From contig DEPD01000105.1 of NCBI GenBank assembly GCA_002358575.1, positions 1 through 24,282 of the forward strand: a stretch of 24,282 bases of DNA. Direction: 5' to 3'. How positions within the stretch are numbered: position 1 is the stretch's first letter; each line of letters begins with the position of its first letter. The stretch is from Lachnospiraceae bacterium UBA3401. Lineage in GTDB: Bacteria > Bacillota > Clostridia > Lachnospirales > Lachnospiraceae. A model generated the notes under the pieces. It worked only from the letters and a program-made list of their open reading frames with translations. It had not been told where the DNA came from and made no database searches. A program made the position numbers and the translations under genes. Shown here in pieces: positions 16,202 through 24,209 of the stretch.

Positions 16202-17998
16202 CTATTTTCCATCTTTATTTTTCTTCATCTTTTTCAGCTTGCTGATATTATATTTCATCTCATATGCTTCAAATAACTCTCGATATATTGCATTGTTCAT
16301 CTCACGAATCCCCTTTTGATACTCATGAATATCAAAGTCCTCCGCCTCCGACTCTAAAAGTGCGACCGCAACATTGGAACAGTGTGCGCCAATTCGCTCA
16401 AAGTCTGTTAAGATATTGTTAAACGCAAACCCCTGTTTTAACTCACATTTACCATTCCGAAGCCTTATTATATGTCTTGATTTCAACTCATTGCAAAGTA
16501 CATTAATCAGTTCTCTCAATGGCTCCACATGAGTTGCCAGCTCCACATCATCTTCCGCAAAAGAATTGACTGTAATCTCAAGAATCTCCCTCACTGCACC
16601 TCCCAAAACTGCCAATTCAGAGTTCGCCTCATCAGAGAAGGATATTTTCTTTTCGTATAACTCATTTGCCGATTTTGACAAATTTACTGCATGGTCGCCC
16701 AAACGTTCAAAATCACTGATAGTATGTAAAAATATAGATACCTGTTTAGACTGATTTTCCGTCATATCACGCCCTGTCAACTGCATCAAATATGTCCCTA
16801 GCTTATCCTCATACTTATCAATCAGATTTTCTTTTTCCTGCACTTTGTTGTAGCGGTCTTCCGAATAATTTTCAAACAGCCCCATTGCACGTCCAATATT
16901 TTTTCTTGCTTTCCGCGCCATACCATTAATGGCAGTGTGGCTCTGCCGGATAGCAAGTGCCGGATATTTCAGGAAACGCTCTTCCAGCAAGTCAAAATCA
17001 GCTTGTTCCTCCTTGTCCTCCTCGGTATCCTTCACAAGCATAAATACCAACTTTTCAATCCACTTGATAAACGGAAATAGAATCATGACCGTCGCCAATC
17101 GAAATACAGTATTTAGAATCGCTATGGAAATCGGACTCATAGTCATTTCCATAAAATCAAACTGGACAATCGCATTGATAGAATAGAACACCACCGCCCA
17201 GAAAACCATGCCAAACAAATCATTCATCAGATAGATTAACGCAGTTCTCTTGCCGTTTTTGTTCGTTCCTATCGAGGACAGTAAAACCGGACATGCAGCG
17301 CCGACACCAATACCGAGCGTTATTGGAAATGCAGATGCAAACGTAATCGCTCCTGTCACAGATAACGCCTGCAAAATACCAATAGATGCGGAAGCACTCT
17401 GCAACACTGCCGTGAATGCAATACCAACCAAAATACCCATAAAAGGATTGGAAAACATTGTTAACATATTGACAAAATGGGGATTTTCCTTTAGTGGAGA
17501 CACCGCGCCGCTCATGCTCTGCATACCAAACATTAGTATGGAAAATCCAAGCATAATATCTCCAATATTTTTGTATGTGCTCTTTTTTGAAATCATCTTA
17601 AACAAGATACCAATAATTGAGACAACCGCTGATATCGTAGCGGTTGACAAAAGCTGTGCAATTCCGCCAGACCCTTCTATATAGGAGAGGCAGAGAATCC
17701 AGCCCGTAATACTCGTACCAATGTTCGCTCCCATAATGATACCAATCGCCTGTGCAACCTTCATCATACCAGAGTTTACAAAGCCGACCACCATCACAGT
17801 TGTGGCAGAAGAAGACTGTATAATTGCCGTAACTGCCGTTCCCAGCAAGACTCCTTTAATCGGGGTATTGGTGAGCTTATACAATATAAGTTCTAGTTTT
17901 TCTCCTGCTGCCTTTTTCAGACCATCTCCCATAAGAGACATGCCAAACAGGAAAAGTGCCACGCCGCTAAGTAACGATAAAATCGATGTTATCCCCAT
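16202..17998 (-). CDS. Na/Pi-cotransporter family protein with PhoU-like C-terminal domain
   Basis: This 598-residue protein has two repeated transport halves. The first carries QSSSATT (61-67) and the second QSASAS (200-205), the substrate-site motifs of the Na/Pi-II (NptA/YjbB) family. About eight membrane spans end near residue 322. The cytoplasmic tail (about 345-560) is PhoU-like, with paired motifs SDFERLGDHAVNL (428-440) and TDFERIGAHCSNV (531-543) that carry the acidic metal-binding residues of PhoU. It probably moves phosphate across the membrane with Na+, in either direction. A good promoter lies at 18100-18128, and AAGGA precedes the ATG. No Pho-box was recognised. It is the first gene of the minus-strand run down to metF. 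Confidence 0.93.
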   Translation of the reverse strand: MGITSILSLLSGVALFLFGMSLMGDGLKKAAGEKLELILYKLTNTPIKGVLLGTAVTAIIQSSSATTVMVVGFVNSGMMKVAQAIGIIMGANIGTSITGWILCLSYIEGSGGIAQLLSTATISAVVSIIGILFKMISKKSTYKNIGDIMLGFSILMFGMQSMSGAVSPLKENPHFVNMLTMFSNPFMGILVGIAFTAVLQSASASIGILQALSVTGAITFASAFPITLGIGVGAACPVLLSSIGTNKNGKRTALIYLMNDLFGMVFWAVVFYSINAIVQFDFMEMTMSPISIAILNTVFRLATVMILFPFIKWIEKLVFMLVKDTEEDKEEQADFDLLEERFLKYPALAIRQSHTAINGMARKARKNIGRAMGLFENYSEDRYNKVQEKENLIDKYEDKLGTYLMQLTGRDMTENQSKQVSIFLHTISDFERLGDHAVNLSKSANELYEKKISFSDEANSELAVLGGAVREILEITVNSFAEDDVELATHVEPLRELINVLCNELKSRHIIRLRNGKCELKQGFAFNNILTDFERIGAHCSNVAVALLESEAEDFDIHEYQKGIREMNNAIYRELFEAYEMKYNISKLKKMKKNKDGK

Positions 17999-18024
17999 GT
18001 CAATCTTAATCCTTCGTAATCGTT

Positions 18025-18038
18025 CTGTTCCTGAACAG
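18025..18038. promoter_or_regulatory. Palindrome in the Na/Pi transporter leader
   Basis: CTGTTCCTGAACAG has perfect 6-nt arms around two bases. It lies in the predicted 5' leader, 27 nt before the start codon. It could be an operator or a short hairpin; no regulator is known from the context. Confidence 0.35.
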
Positions 18039-18099
18039 TTACATTCCTTCTCTAATTTAATTTTGTTAATTTTTTAGCCTGCCAGAAAATCACAATTTT

Positions 18100-18128
18100 A
18101 TCATAGCAGATTCTACAAAATGTGTAAA
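18100..18128 (-). promoter_or_regulatory. Promoter of the Na/Pi transporter-cysG-metF operon
   Basis: On the minus strand TTTACA (18123-18128), a 17-nt spacer and TATGAT (18100-18105), each one base from consensus. It is about 100 nt before the transporter start. The related repeat element (copy 2) begins 34 nt upstream of the -35. Confidence 0.72.
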
Positions 18129-18162
18129 GCCTTGATTCCCAAAACATTACTGTTCATATAAG

Positions 18163-18247
18163 GGTACTTTTCACACCTGCACCATGCACTTGCTGTATAG
18201 TGTCGGATCCAGCGCCAAAATGCCTGCTTCATAGCATTCTGTGTGCA
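18163..18247. repeat. Partial MITE-like repeat, copy 2
   Basis: It matches the left half of the element at 5042: GGTACTTTTCACACC at its edge, then GCGCCAAAATGCCTGC and TAGCATTCTGTGTGCA. Its middle is about 11 nt longer and shares ATGCACTTGC and GTGTCG with copy 3. The right terminus was not found in the adjoining coding region, so the copy looks truncated. Its inner end forms the last codons and stop of the DUF815 ATPase gene. Confidence 0.7.
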
Positions 18248-19557
18248 TCGAGTGAACAAAAACCATCCAGATAATTAACAAACTGCTGTGCGGTACGGCC
18301 AGAAATTCCCCCATGACTTAATTCCCACTTATTCGCTTCAGCCTTTAACTCCTCATCAGACATTGTAATCCCCTGTCTGTGTGCAAGCTCAAGCACAATA
18401 TGAAAATATTCTTTCTGCGAGGGCTTTGAAAAATTAATTGTCACACCAAAACGATTTACCAGTGAAAGCTTCTCCTCCATTGTGTCAGAACGATGCATTC
18501 CATTGTCAACCTCAATATCATTTCGGTCACTCCATGTCTCCTTAATTAAATGCCTGCGATTAGAGGTCGCATAGATCAAGATATTATCTGGCTTTGTCTC
18601 CACACCACCCTCAATGACAGCCTTAAGAAACTTATATTCGACTTCAAACTCTTCAAAGGACAGATCATCCATATAAATCACAAACTTGTAATTTCGATTT
18701 TTAATCTGTGCAATAACATTCGACAAATCCTTAAACTGATGTTTATAAATCTCAATCATACGAAGTCCTTGCGGATAAAACGCATTTACAATTGCCTTAA
18801 CACTGGTAGATTTGCCTGTGCCACTGTCACCAAACAGCAGTACATTGTTTGCTTTTCTGTCCTCCACAAACGCCTTGGTATTATCGATCAATTTCTTTTT
18901 TTGCAGCTCATAGCCGACAAGATCATCTAGCATCACCTTGTCCATATTGTTAATCGGCAAAAATTCTATCGCTCCATCCGCCTTTTCTCGAATACGAAAC
19001 GCCTTGTTCAATCCAAACATTCCAACGCCATAATCTCTGTAAAACGCTGTCACACGGTCAAAAAATGCATTCTCGTCCGGCGCCTGTTCTAGCTGTGTAC
19101 TCAGATCAATAATCCTTTCACTGACATTTTTATTGTACATTAGCTCCTTCTTGCCAATCGCTTTATAGTCTGATAACTGCGTAAAACAGTCAATGTCAAG
19201 CTCCTTTTCTATCACAGAAAAATCAAAGTCAAACAAGTTTTTAAACACTCTAAAATCATTTTTTGCAAAATGATTGACACTGCCGTCATTTGCTCCTACT
19301 TTCTCACAAGTAAGACTAAACGGATTCTCATTTGTCACCATAAAAAAAGTAAGATAATTGTGCCAAAGATTGTGATTAAATCCGTAGTCTGTTGCCACAA
19401 TCAAAAGCCGTTTTAACTGTGTGTAAATATCCTGAATCAACTCGGGTTTTGCACTTAACTTCGCATCAAAACGTCGAAAAATCTCCCCGAACTGATACAG
19501 AATACAATCTCTGTCCATATCACCATACAAAATTAGTTTTGCAATCTCGCGGTACAT
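18229..19557 (-). CDS. DUF815-family AAA+ ATPase
   Basis: This 442-residue cytoplasmic P-loop ATPase has an N-terminal all-alpha-looking region (1-205), then an AAA-type core. Walker A is GDSGTGKST (243-251), Walker B FVIYMDD (292-298), and the sensor-like motif YATSNRRHLI (329-338) and NRFGVTINF follow. The pattern fits DUF815 (PF05673), a conserved family of unknown client. AAGGAGG overlaps the stop of the upstream GH27 gene, 13 nt away, so it is cotranscribed with it. The last residues (about AHRML and the stop) are encoded by the partial repeat at 18163-18247, so the natural C-terminus was probably altered by that insertion. It may act as a remodelling or chaperone-like ATPase, but nothing here shows the partner. 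Confidence 0.88.
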   Translation of the reverse strand: MYREIAKLILYGDMDRDCILYQFGEIFRRFDAKLSAKPELIQDIYTQLKRLLIVATDYGFNHNLWHNYLTFFMVTNENPFSLTCEKVGANDGSVNHFAKNDFRVFKNLFDFDFSVIEKELDIDCFTQLSDYKAIGKKELMYNKNVSERIIDLSTQLEQAPDENAFFDRVTAFYRDYGVGMFGLNKAFRIREKADGAIEFLPINNMDKVMLDDLVGYELQKKKLIDNTKAFVEDRKANNVLLFGDSGTGKSTSVKAIVNAFYPQGLRMIEIYKHQFKDLSNVIAQIKNRNYKFVIYMDDLSFEEFEVEYKFLKAVIEGGVETKPDNILIYATSNRRHLIKETWSDRNDIEVDNGMHRSDTMEEKLSLVNRFGVTINFSKPSQKEYFHIVLELAHRQGITMSDEELKAEANKWELSHGGISGRTAQQFVNYLDGFCSLDAHRML

Positions 19558-19569
19558 TTCTTCCCCTCC

Positions 19570-20883
19570 TTATGCGCTCACACACAGATAAGCCTTCACT
19601 CCATGCGATGCGATCTCCGTTTCAATTGTCTGGTGTATTGTCTGAACCTTAAAGTCTTCCCATAAATCCCACAATTCCAATTCCGCTTCCTCTGCAATAT
19701 CCTCTAAAAGTTCCTTAAAATCAATTGAAAGTTTTGTTGCGGAGTCCTTTAGATTAAACAATGCCACATACAAAGCACCGCCATTTGCACTCTCATTCAC
19801 CCACACTGCGTAATCGTCCGTTCTTGCAATCTGTCTGCCGTGACGGTCCTCCTTTAGCAGAGATAACAATGAGCGATTCGTAATAAGTGATTTTGTCCAC
19901 TCGTCAAGCTTTGTCAACTCACAGCCAAGCATTAATGGCGAACGGAACATGCACCACAATGTCATCATGGTTCGCTGTTCCTCATGCGTAAGACCGCACT
20001 CCCACTCCTGACCAAAACCTTTGCCCAAATGTCCCAGCGGAAGCATATCACAGTCAGGGTAACAGCCTTTTTTCACATGGTCCTGCCAATTTTCACAACG
20101 CCAGAACATTTCTTTTAATAAATCCCACTTATCCCAAAGGTCATCTGTAATACGCCACATATTTGCATTTTGGGCATAATGCCACGCGCGGTCAATATGT
20201 GCCGGTCCCGGTGAGAGACTCAACACAATCGGCCTGCCACATTTTGCAATTGCCTGATGCAGCATCTGTGTTTCATGCCAACCAGAAAACACAAATGGTT
20301 CCCGATAAAGTCTGCTGTCACAAATATCATCACACTTTATAAAATCCACACCCCAGTCTGCATACATAGAAATAATTGAATCATAGTACGCCTGTCCTGC
20401 TGCATTGTCATAGATTCCATACATGTCTGGATTCCAGATGCAAATAGATGTCGCATCTGCTGCCTCATTCGCTGTAAAATCGCTCTGATAAATTGGCAAA
20501 TGATTCTGTGCCGCTACTCTAGGAATCCCGCGCATAATATGAATACCAAATTTTAACCCCAAACCATGCACATAATCTGCAAGGGGCGCGAATCCCTTCC
20601 CTCCTACAGACGACGGAAATCTGCCTGGTGCAGGCTGCAATCTGCCATACGCATCCATCTCATCATCCCCAAATGGAATATACTGAAATTTATCCCTCTT
20701 GGTGCCGGCATCATTGGAATACCACTCAATATCAATCACTACATACTCCCAACCATACTGTTTTAGATTCGCAGCCATATAATCCGCGTTTGCCTTTACC
20801 TGCTGCTCATTGACAGTCGTATCATAATAATCATAACTATTCCAGCCCATGGGCGGTGTCGGTGCAAATTCATTTTTATTCAT
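19570..20883 (-). CDS. GH27 glycoside hydrolase, probable alpha-galactosidase
   Basis: This 437-residue retaining glycosidase starts with PPMGWNSYD, typical of GH27 (melibiase). The catalytic residues read as Asp185 (FIKCDD, nucleophile) and Asp248 (RITDD, acid/base, four residues after Arg244, the family spacing). A short C-terminal beta-sandwich domain follows from about 350. There is no signal peptide, so it would act on sugars already taken up. Alpha-galactosidase is the commonest activity. The family also includes alpha-N-acetylgalactosaminidase, beta-L-arabinopyranosidase and isomalto-dextranase, and the QNHLPIYQ region near 126-133 is not diagnostic. AAAGGG precedes the ATG; the gap from the upstream gene is 24 nt. 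No sugar transporter is adjacent, so its place in a tRNA-modification-type operon is odd. Confidence 0.9.
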   Translation of the reverse strand: MNKNEFAPTPPMGWNSYDYYDTTVNEQQVKANADYMAANLKQYGWEYVVIDIEWYSNDAGTKRDKFQYIPFGDDEMDAYGRLQPAPGRFPSSVGGKGFAPLADYVHGLGLKFGIHIMRGIPRVAAQNHLPIYQSDFTANEAADATSICIWNPDMYGIYDNAAGQAYYDSIISMYADWGVDFIKCDDICDSRLYREPFVFSGWHETQMLHQAIAKCGRPIVLSLSPGPAHIDRAWHYAQNANMWRITDDLWDKWDLLKEMFWRCENWQDHVKKGCYPDCDMLPLGHLGKGFGQEWECGLTHEEQRTMMTLWCMFRSPLMLGCELTKLDEWTKSLITNRSLLSLLKEDRHGRQIARTDDYAVWVNESANGGALYVALFNLKDSATKLSIDFKELLEDIAEEAELELWDLWEDFKVQTIHQTIETEIASHGVKAYLCVSA

Positions 20884-20907
20884 AATAAATCACCCTTTCC
20901 TATAACT

Positions 20908-21585
20908 TCAATGTCCAAAAAGTGCCGCTGCTTCGTCCAGAGAAGTACCATCTTGCCACTCCTCACAATAGCGCAAATACTCCGCTTCTGTATGTAAGAA
21001 ATTTTCGGCATTCGGCGGCAGTATAATGGACTCTATTATACTGTCAAGAAAATTGCAGACATATATTATTTTTCTACAATTTAAAAATACCCAGTCAAAA
21101 TGCTGTGTACATTCTTTCTGCCGCTGCTCCATGTATTCAAACAAACGTTTTGCATCAATTGTATTTTCATCCATTGGGTGCAGAAAAAGATACAATCCGT
21201 TATATCGCTTCTGCCGATAATTTGTATTTAATTTCTCAAGCTTTTTATCAAACCGATACTTTGCCTTATACAAATAATCCTGATGTGTAATATCATCAGG
21301 AAGAACAGCCCAAAATCTTCCATTGTAAAAATTTAGTCGGTCCCCATAACGTTCAAAAGCAGCAGGAGGAAGCTCTTCTTTTCTGCAACCCAAATACTGT
21401 TCAATAAAATTTTTGGTCTGCCCATCATCTGGCAAAAGTGCCTGACTCACTTCCAACCCTAAATTCATTGTCTCATTTATCCAGTCCGGTGATTCACTTT
21501 TCACAAAAGCCGGCTGATACTCCTTCCATAGAAACTTTAAAGAGACCACCGCATAGATTTCATTCAGCAGCTTTTCATATATCAT
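20908..21585 (-). CDS. Unrecognised 225-aa protein, possible PD-(D/E)XK-like fold
   Basis: I do not recognise this family. The protein is soluble, rich in aromatic and charged residues, and lacks signal peptide or membrane spans. Residues 31-49 (ESPDWINETMNLGLEVSQA) resemble the SPDW...GLEV pattern of some degenerate PD-(D/E)XK nuclease-fold proteins, and KRYNGLYLFLH (about 126-136) could be the next strand. This is weak, and the catalytic Lys is not evident. The ATG lies inside the end of tcdA (11-nt overlap) with AGGGAGAG upstream, so translation is coupled to tcdA. The GH27 gene begins 24 nt after its stop. Confidence 0.8.
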   Translation of the reverse strand: MIYEKLLNEIYAVVSLKFLWKEYQPAFVKSESPDWINETMNLGLEVSQALLPDDGQTKNFIEQYLGCRKEELPPAAFERYGDRLNFYNGRFWAVLPDDITHQDYLYKAKYRFDKKLEKLNTNYRQKRYNGLYLFLHPMDENTIDAKRLFEYMEQRQKECTQHFDWVFLNCRKIIYVCNFLDSIIESIILPPNAENFLHTEAEYLRYCEEWQDGTSLDEAAALFGH

Positions 21586-22327
21586 AATCGCTGTCTCTCC
21601 CTGTCCTTAGAATATCTTTTATCACTTCTCCTGCCAGAATCAATCCTGCCACCGCGGGAACAAAAGCAATGCTTCCTGGTATGCGCTTTTTTGTATCTAC
21701 ATCACCGTCCATCTTCTCTGACAGTGCCAAATCGGAAGACAACATTGTTGGTATCTCCTCTGAATAAACGACTTTCAATTTCTGAATCCCTCGTTTTTTT
21801 AACTCTCGACGCATTACTTTTGCCAACGGACAAACTTTTGTATTATAGAGATCTGCAACCTTAAACGCCGCGGGGTCCATCTTGTTCCCTGCGCCCATAG
21901 AACTAATGATTGGCGTATGTGTTTTATCCGCCTGCATCACAAGCTGAATTTTTCCCGTCACAGTGTCTATGGCATCCACCACATAGTCATATTGTGAAAA
22001 ATCGAAAAGATCCGCTGTCTCAGGCATATAAAACGTCTTATATATATGAACATTTATCTTCGGATTAATATCTAATATTCGCTCTCTTGCCACTTCTACT
22101 TTATATTGGCCAATTGTACTGTGAGTCGCGATAATCTGACGGTTAAGATTTGTGAGACACACCTTGTCATCATCGATCAAATCCAAGGTTCCAACACCGC
22201 TTCGGGCAAGTGCTTCCACTGTATAACCGCCAACGCCACCGACTCCAAAGACCGCCACACGAGCATTTTGAAGGCGTTCTATTCCCTGTGCTCCTATTAA
22301 AAGCTCTGTTCTGGAAAATTGGTTCAT
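21575..22327 (-). CDS. tcdA: tRNA threonylcarbamoyladenosine dehydratase
   Basis: TcdA (CsdL/YgdL) uses ATP to cyclise t6A at position 37 of ANN-decoding tRNAs to ct6A. The 250-residue protein is a ThiF/E1-like enzyme with ATP loop GVGGVGG (28-34), NLNRQI (60-65), DAIDTV, a GAGNKMDP segment, and KVMRRELKKRG, a family hallmark. The C-terminal GSIAFVPAVAGLILAGEVI helix is also typical. Its ATG overlaps the stop of the TtcA-LarE fusion gene (ATGA), with GAGG upstream, and its end overlaps the next gene. Being beside a TtcA-like tRNA thiolase domain supports a tRNA-modification theme. No csdA/csdE sulfur partner is visible. Confidence 0.94.
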   Translation of the reverse strand: MNQFSRTELLIGAQGIERLQNARVAVFGVGGVGGYTVEALARSGVGTLDLIDDDKVCLTNLNRQIIATHSTIGQYKVEVARERILDINPKINVHIYKTFYMPETADLFDFSQYDYVVDAIDTVTGKIQLVMQADKTHTPIISSMGAGNKMDPAAFKVADLYNTKVCPLAKVMRRELKKRGIQKLKVVYSEEIPTMLSSDLALSEKMDGDVDTKKRIPGSIAFVPAVAGLILAGEVIKDILRTGRDSDYDI

Positions 22328-24069
22328 TGCGTTAATACCTCATTCATACTTCCTGTGCGATACCCTTGCAAATCAAAAGTGACATAATCAAAACCATACT
22401 CTTTCAATCTCAAAACTATCTGCGAGCGAACATCTGTCTGCATTATACAATCAAAATCTGCTACTGGTATTTCAATCCGCGCTAAAGTGCCATGTATCCG
22501 CACACGCATCTGTTCAAATCCACTTTCGATTAAAAACTGTTCTGCCTTTTCAACCATAGAAAGTCTTTCTGCTGTAATCTTCTCCCCATATGCGAAACGC
22601 GATGCAAGGCAGGCATAAGATGGCTTATCCCATACAGAAAGTCCATACATTTTAGAAAGTGTTCTAATCTCCTTCTTATAGAGCTTCGCTTCCCGCAGTG
22701 GACTCTTGATGCCAAGTTCCGTAACCGCCTGCAATCCAGGGCGATAATCTCCCAAGTCATCTATATTGGAGCCTTCAATCACATGCGTGATTCCTTGTGC
22801 TCTTGCAAGATTCCAAATTCCCTGAAAAAGCTCCTTCTTACATCGATAACAGCGATTGGAAGGATTGTCAGCAAAACCATCAACCGCAAGCACATCCGCT
22901 TCATAAATGTATTGTGTAATCCCTTGATTTTTGCAAAATAATTCCGCCTCTATCGCCTCTCTTGCCGGAAACACACAGGATTTTACTGTGACTGCAACTG
23001 CTCGTTCTCCAAGTGTTTCCTGTGCCACTTTTAATAAAAAGGTTGAATCTACTCCACCCGAAAATGCGACTGCAACACTGCCTAGTTCCCGCAAATACAT
23101 TTTTAATTGTAACAATTTTCTTTCAATTGTCACAGAGCTTTGAACATTTGTTTGTTCTAATAAATTCTCCAAAGCAATATTTTCCTGCTTTAGCACGTTT
23201 TTCGTGCTTTTGTTTTCTGCCGCCTGATAATCTTCCAGAAAATGATGTCGTATCCCTTCTTGTTTATATGCAATTACTGTACTCAAGTTTACATTCTCAA
23301 CACTTTTAAAAATATTGTTTTCTACAAAGGGATTGATTTGTCTCAACTGTCGTATTAATTGTTTTATTTCGCGGCGTTTTGATGTGTTTTCCAAATCACC
23401 ACGAAAGGTACTGTTCTCTGTAAATCTACAGGCGCACTGCAAAAAACGCAGGTGATTATAATCCCGCCATGCCTCAATGTGCTCCTCCCGAATGAGATAC
23501 ATTGGTCGGATCAGCTCCATTCCTTCAAAGTTGGTGCTGTGAAGCTTTGGCATCATTGTCTGTACCTGCGCTCCATATAACATACCCATCAAAATCGTTT
23601 CAATCACATCATCATAATGATGTCCCAGCGCAATTTTATTACAACCTAATTCCTGCGCTTTGCTGTACAGATAACCACGCCGCATTCTAGCACACAGATA
23701 ACAAGGAGAATTTTCTATATTATATACTGACGCAAAGATATCTGACGAAAAAATGGTCAACGGAATATTTAAACGCGCTGCATTCTGTTCTATCAACTGT
23801 CTGTTTTCTGTCTTGTAGCCAGGATCCATCACCAAAAATAGCACGTCAAAATCAAATTTATTATGTCTTTTTAATTCCTGAAACAGTTTTGCCATCAGCA
23901 TAGAATCCTTACCGCCTGATATGCAGACAGCAATTTTGTCTCCCTCTTGTACAAGTTCATATTCCCGTATTGCCTTCGTAAATTTACACCAAAGATTTTT
24001 CCGATACCGTTTTCTCAAATCCTGTTCGATTTCCAGATAATCCCTGTCTTTTTCCGACACCTGCGTCAT
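22324..24069 (-). CDS. Fusion of TtcA-like tRNA thiolase domain and LarE-like sulfur transferase
   Basis: Two PP-loop ATPase domains lie in one 581-residue chain. Residues about 25-280 resemble TtcA (2-thiocytidine 32 in tRNA): SGGKDS (51-56), Cys123-X2-Cys126 followed by RMRRG, GHHYDD, and QCACRF with Cys212/Cys214, enough for a [4Fe-4S] cluster. After a linker (about 281-312), residues about 313-581 resemble LarE, which donates sulfur to make the nickel-pincer cofactor. This part has SGGVDS (337-342), NRCYRCK (Cys407, Cys410) and ACLASRF (Cys487), the three-cysteine variant. AAAGGAG lies somewhat far (about 13 nt) from the ATG, with a strong promoter upstream. There is no internal stop or frameshift, so this is a true fusion. 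It leads the operon with tcdA. No larA, larB or larC is present in the window. Confidence 0.9.
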   Translation of the reverse strand: MTQVSEKDRDYLEIEQDLRKRYRKNLWCKFTKAIREYELVQEGDKIAVCISGGKDSMLMAKLFQELKRHNKFDFDVLFLVMDPGYKTENRQLIEQNAARLNIPLTIFSSDIFASVYNIENSPCYLCARMRRGYLYSKAQELGCNKIALGHHYDDVIETILMGMLYGAQVQTMMPKLHSTNFEGMELIRPMYLIREEHIEAWRDYNHLRFLQCACRFTENSTFRGDLENTSKRREIKQLIRQLRQINPFVENNIFKSVENVNLSTVIAYKQEGIRHHFLEDYQAAENKSTKNVLKQENIALENLLEQTNVQSSVTIERKLLQLKMYLRELGSVAVAFSGGVDSTFLLKVAQETLGERAVAVTVKSCVFPAREAIEAELFCKNQGITQYIYEADVLAVDGFADNPSNRCYRCKKELFQGIWNLARAQGITHVIEGSNIDDLGDYRPGLQAVTELGIKSPLREAKLYKKEIRTLSKMYGLSVWDKPSYACLASRFAYGEKITAERLSMVEKAEQFLIESGFEQMRVRIHGTLARIEIPVADFDCIMQTDVRSQIVLRLKEYGFDYVTFDLQGYRTGSMNEVLTQ

Positions 24070-24142
24070 GTTTTACTTACCACTCCTTTGCTCCAAACCC
24101 ATATAGTACACTGCACCAAGCTTTTCTGATACGTTTCGATTT

Positions 24143-24171
24143 ATTATACTTCAATCTCCCATAAATATCAA
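24143..24171 (-). promoter_or_regulatory. Promoter of the five-gene operon beginning with the TtcA-LarE fusion
   Basis: On the minus strand TTGATA (24166-24171), a 17-nt spacer and a perfect TATAAT (24143-24148), about 75 nt before the start codon. Repeat copy 3 begins 38 nt upstream of the -35. Confidence 0.78.
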
Positions 24172-24209
24172 TTATAAATTAACCTGCACAATTTCCTAAG
24201 TAATAGTTC

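Noticed and set aside
17250..18077. Two plus-strand open frames (144 and 118 codons) opposite the Na/Pi transporter
   Set aside because: Both are antisense to conserved transmembrane segments, and no promoter or binding site supports them.
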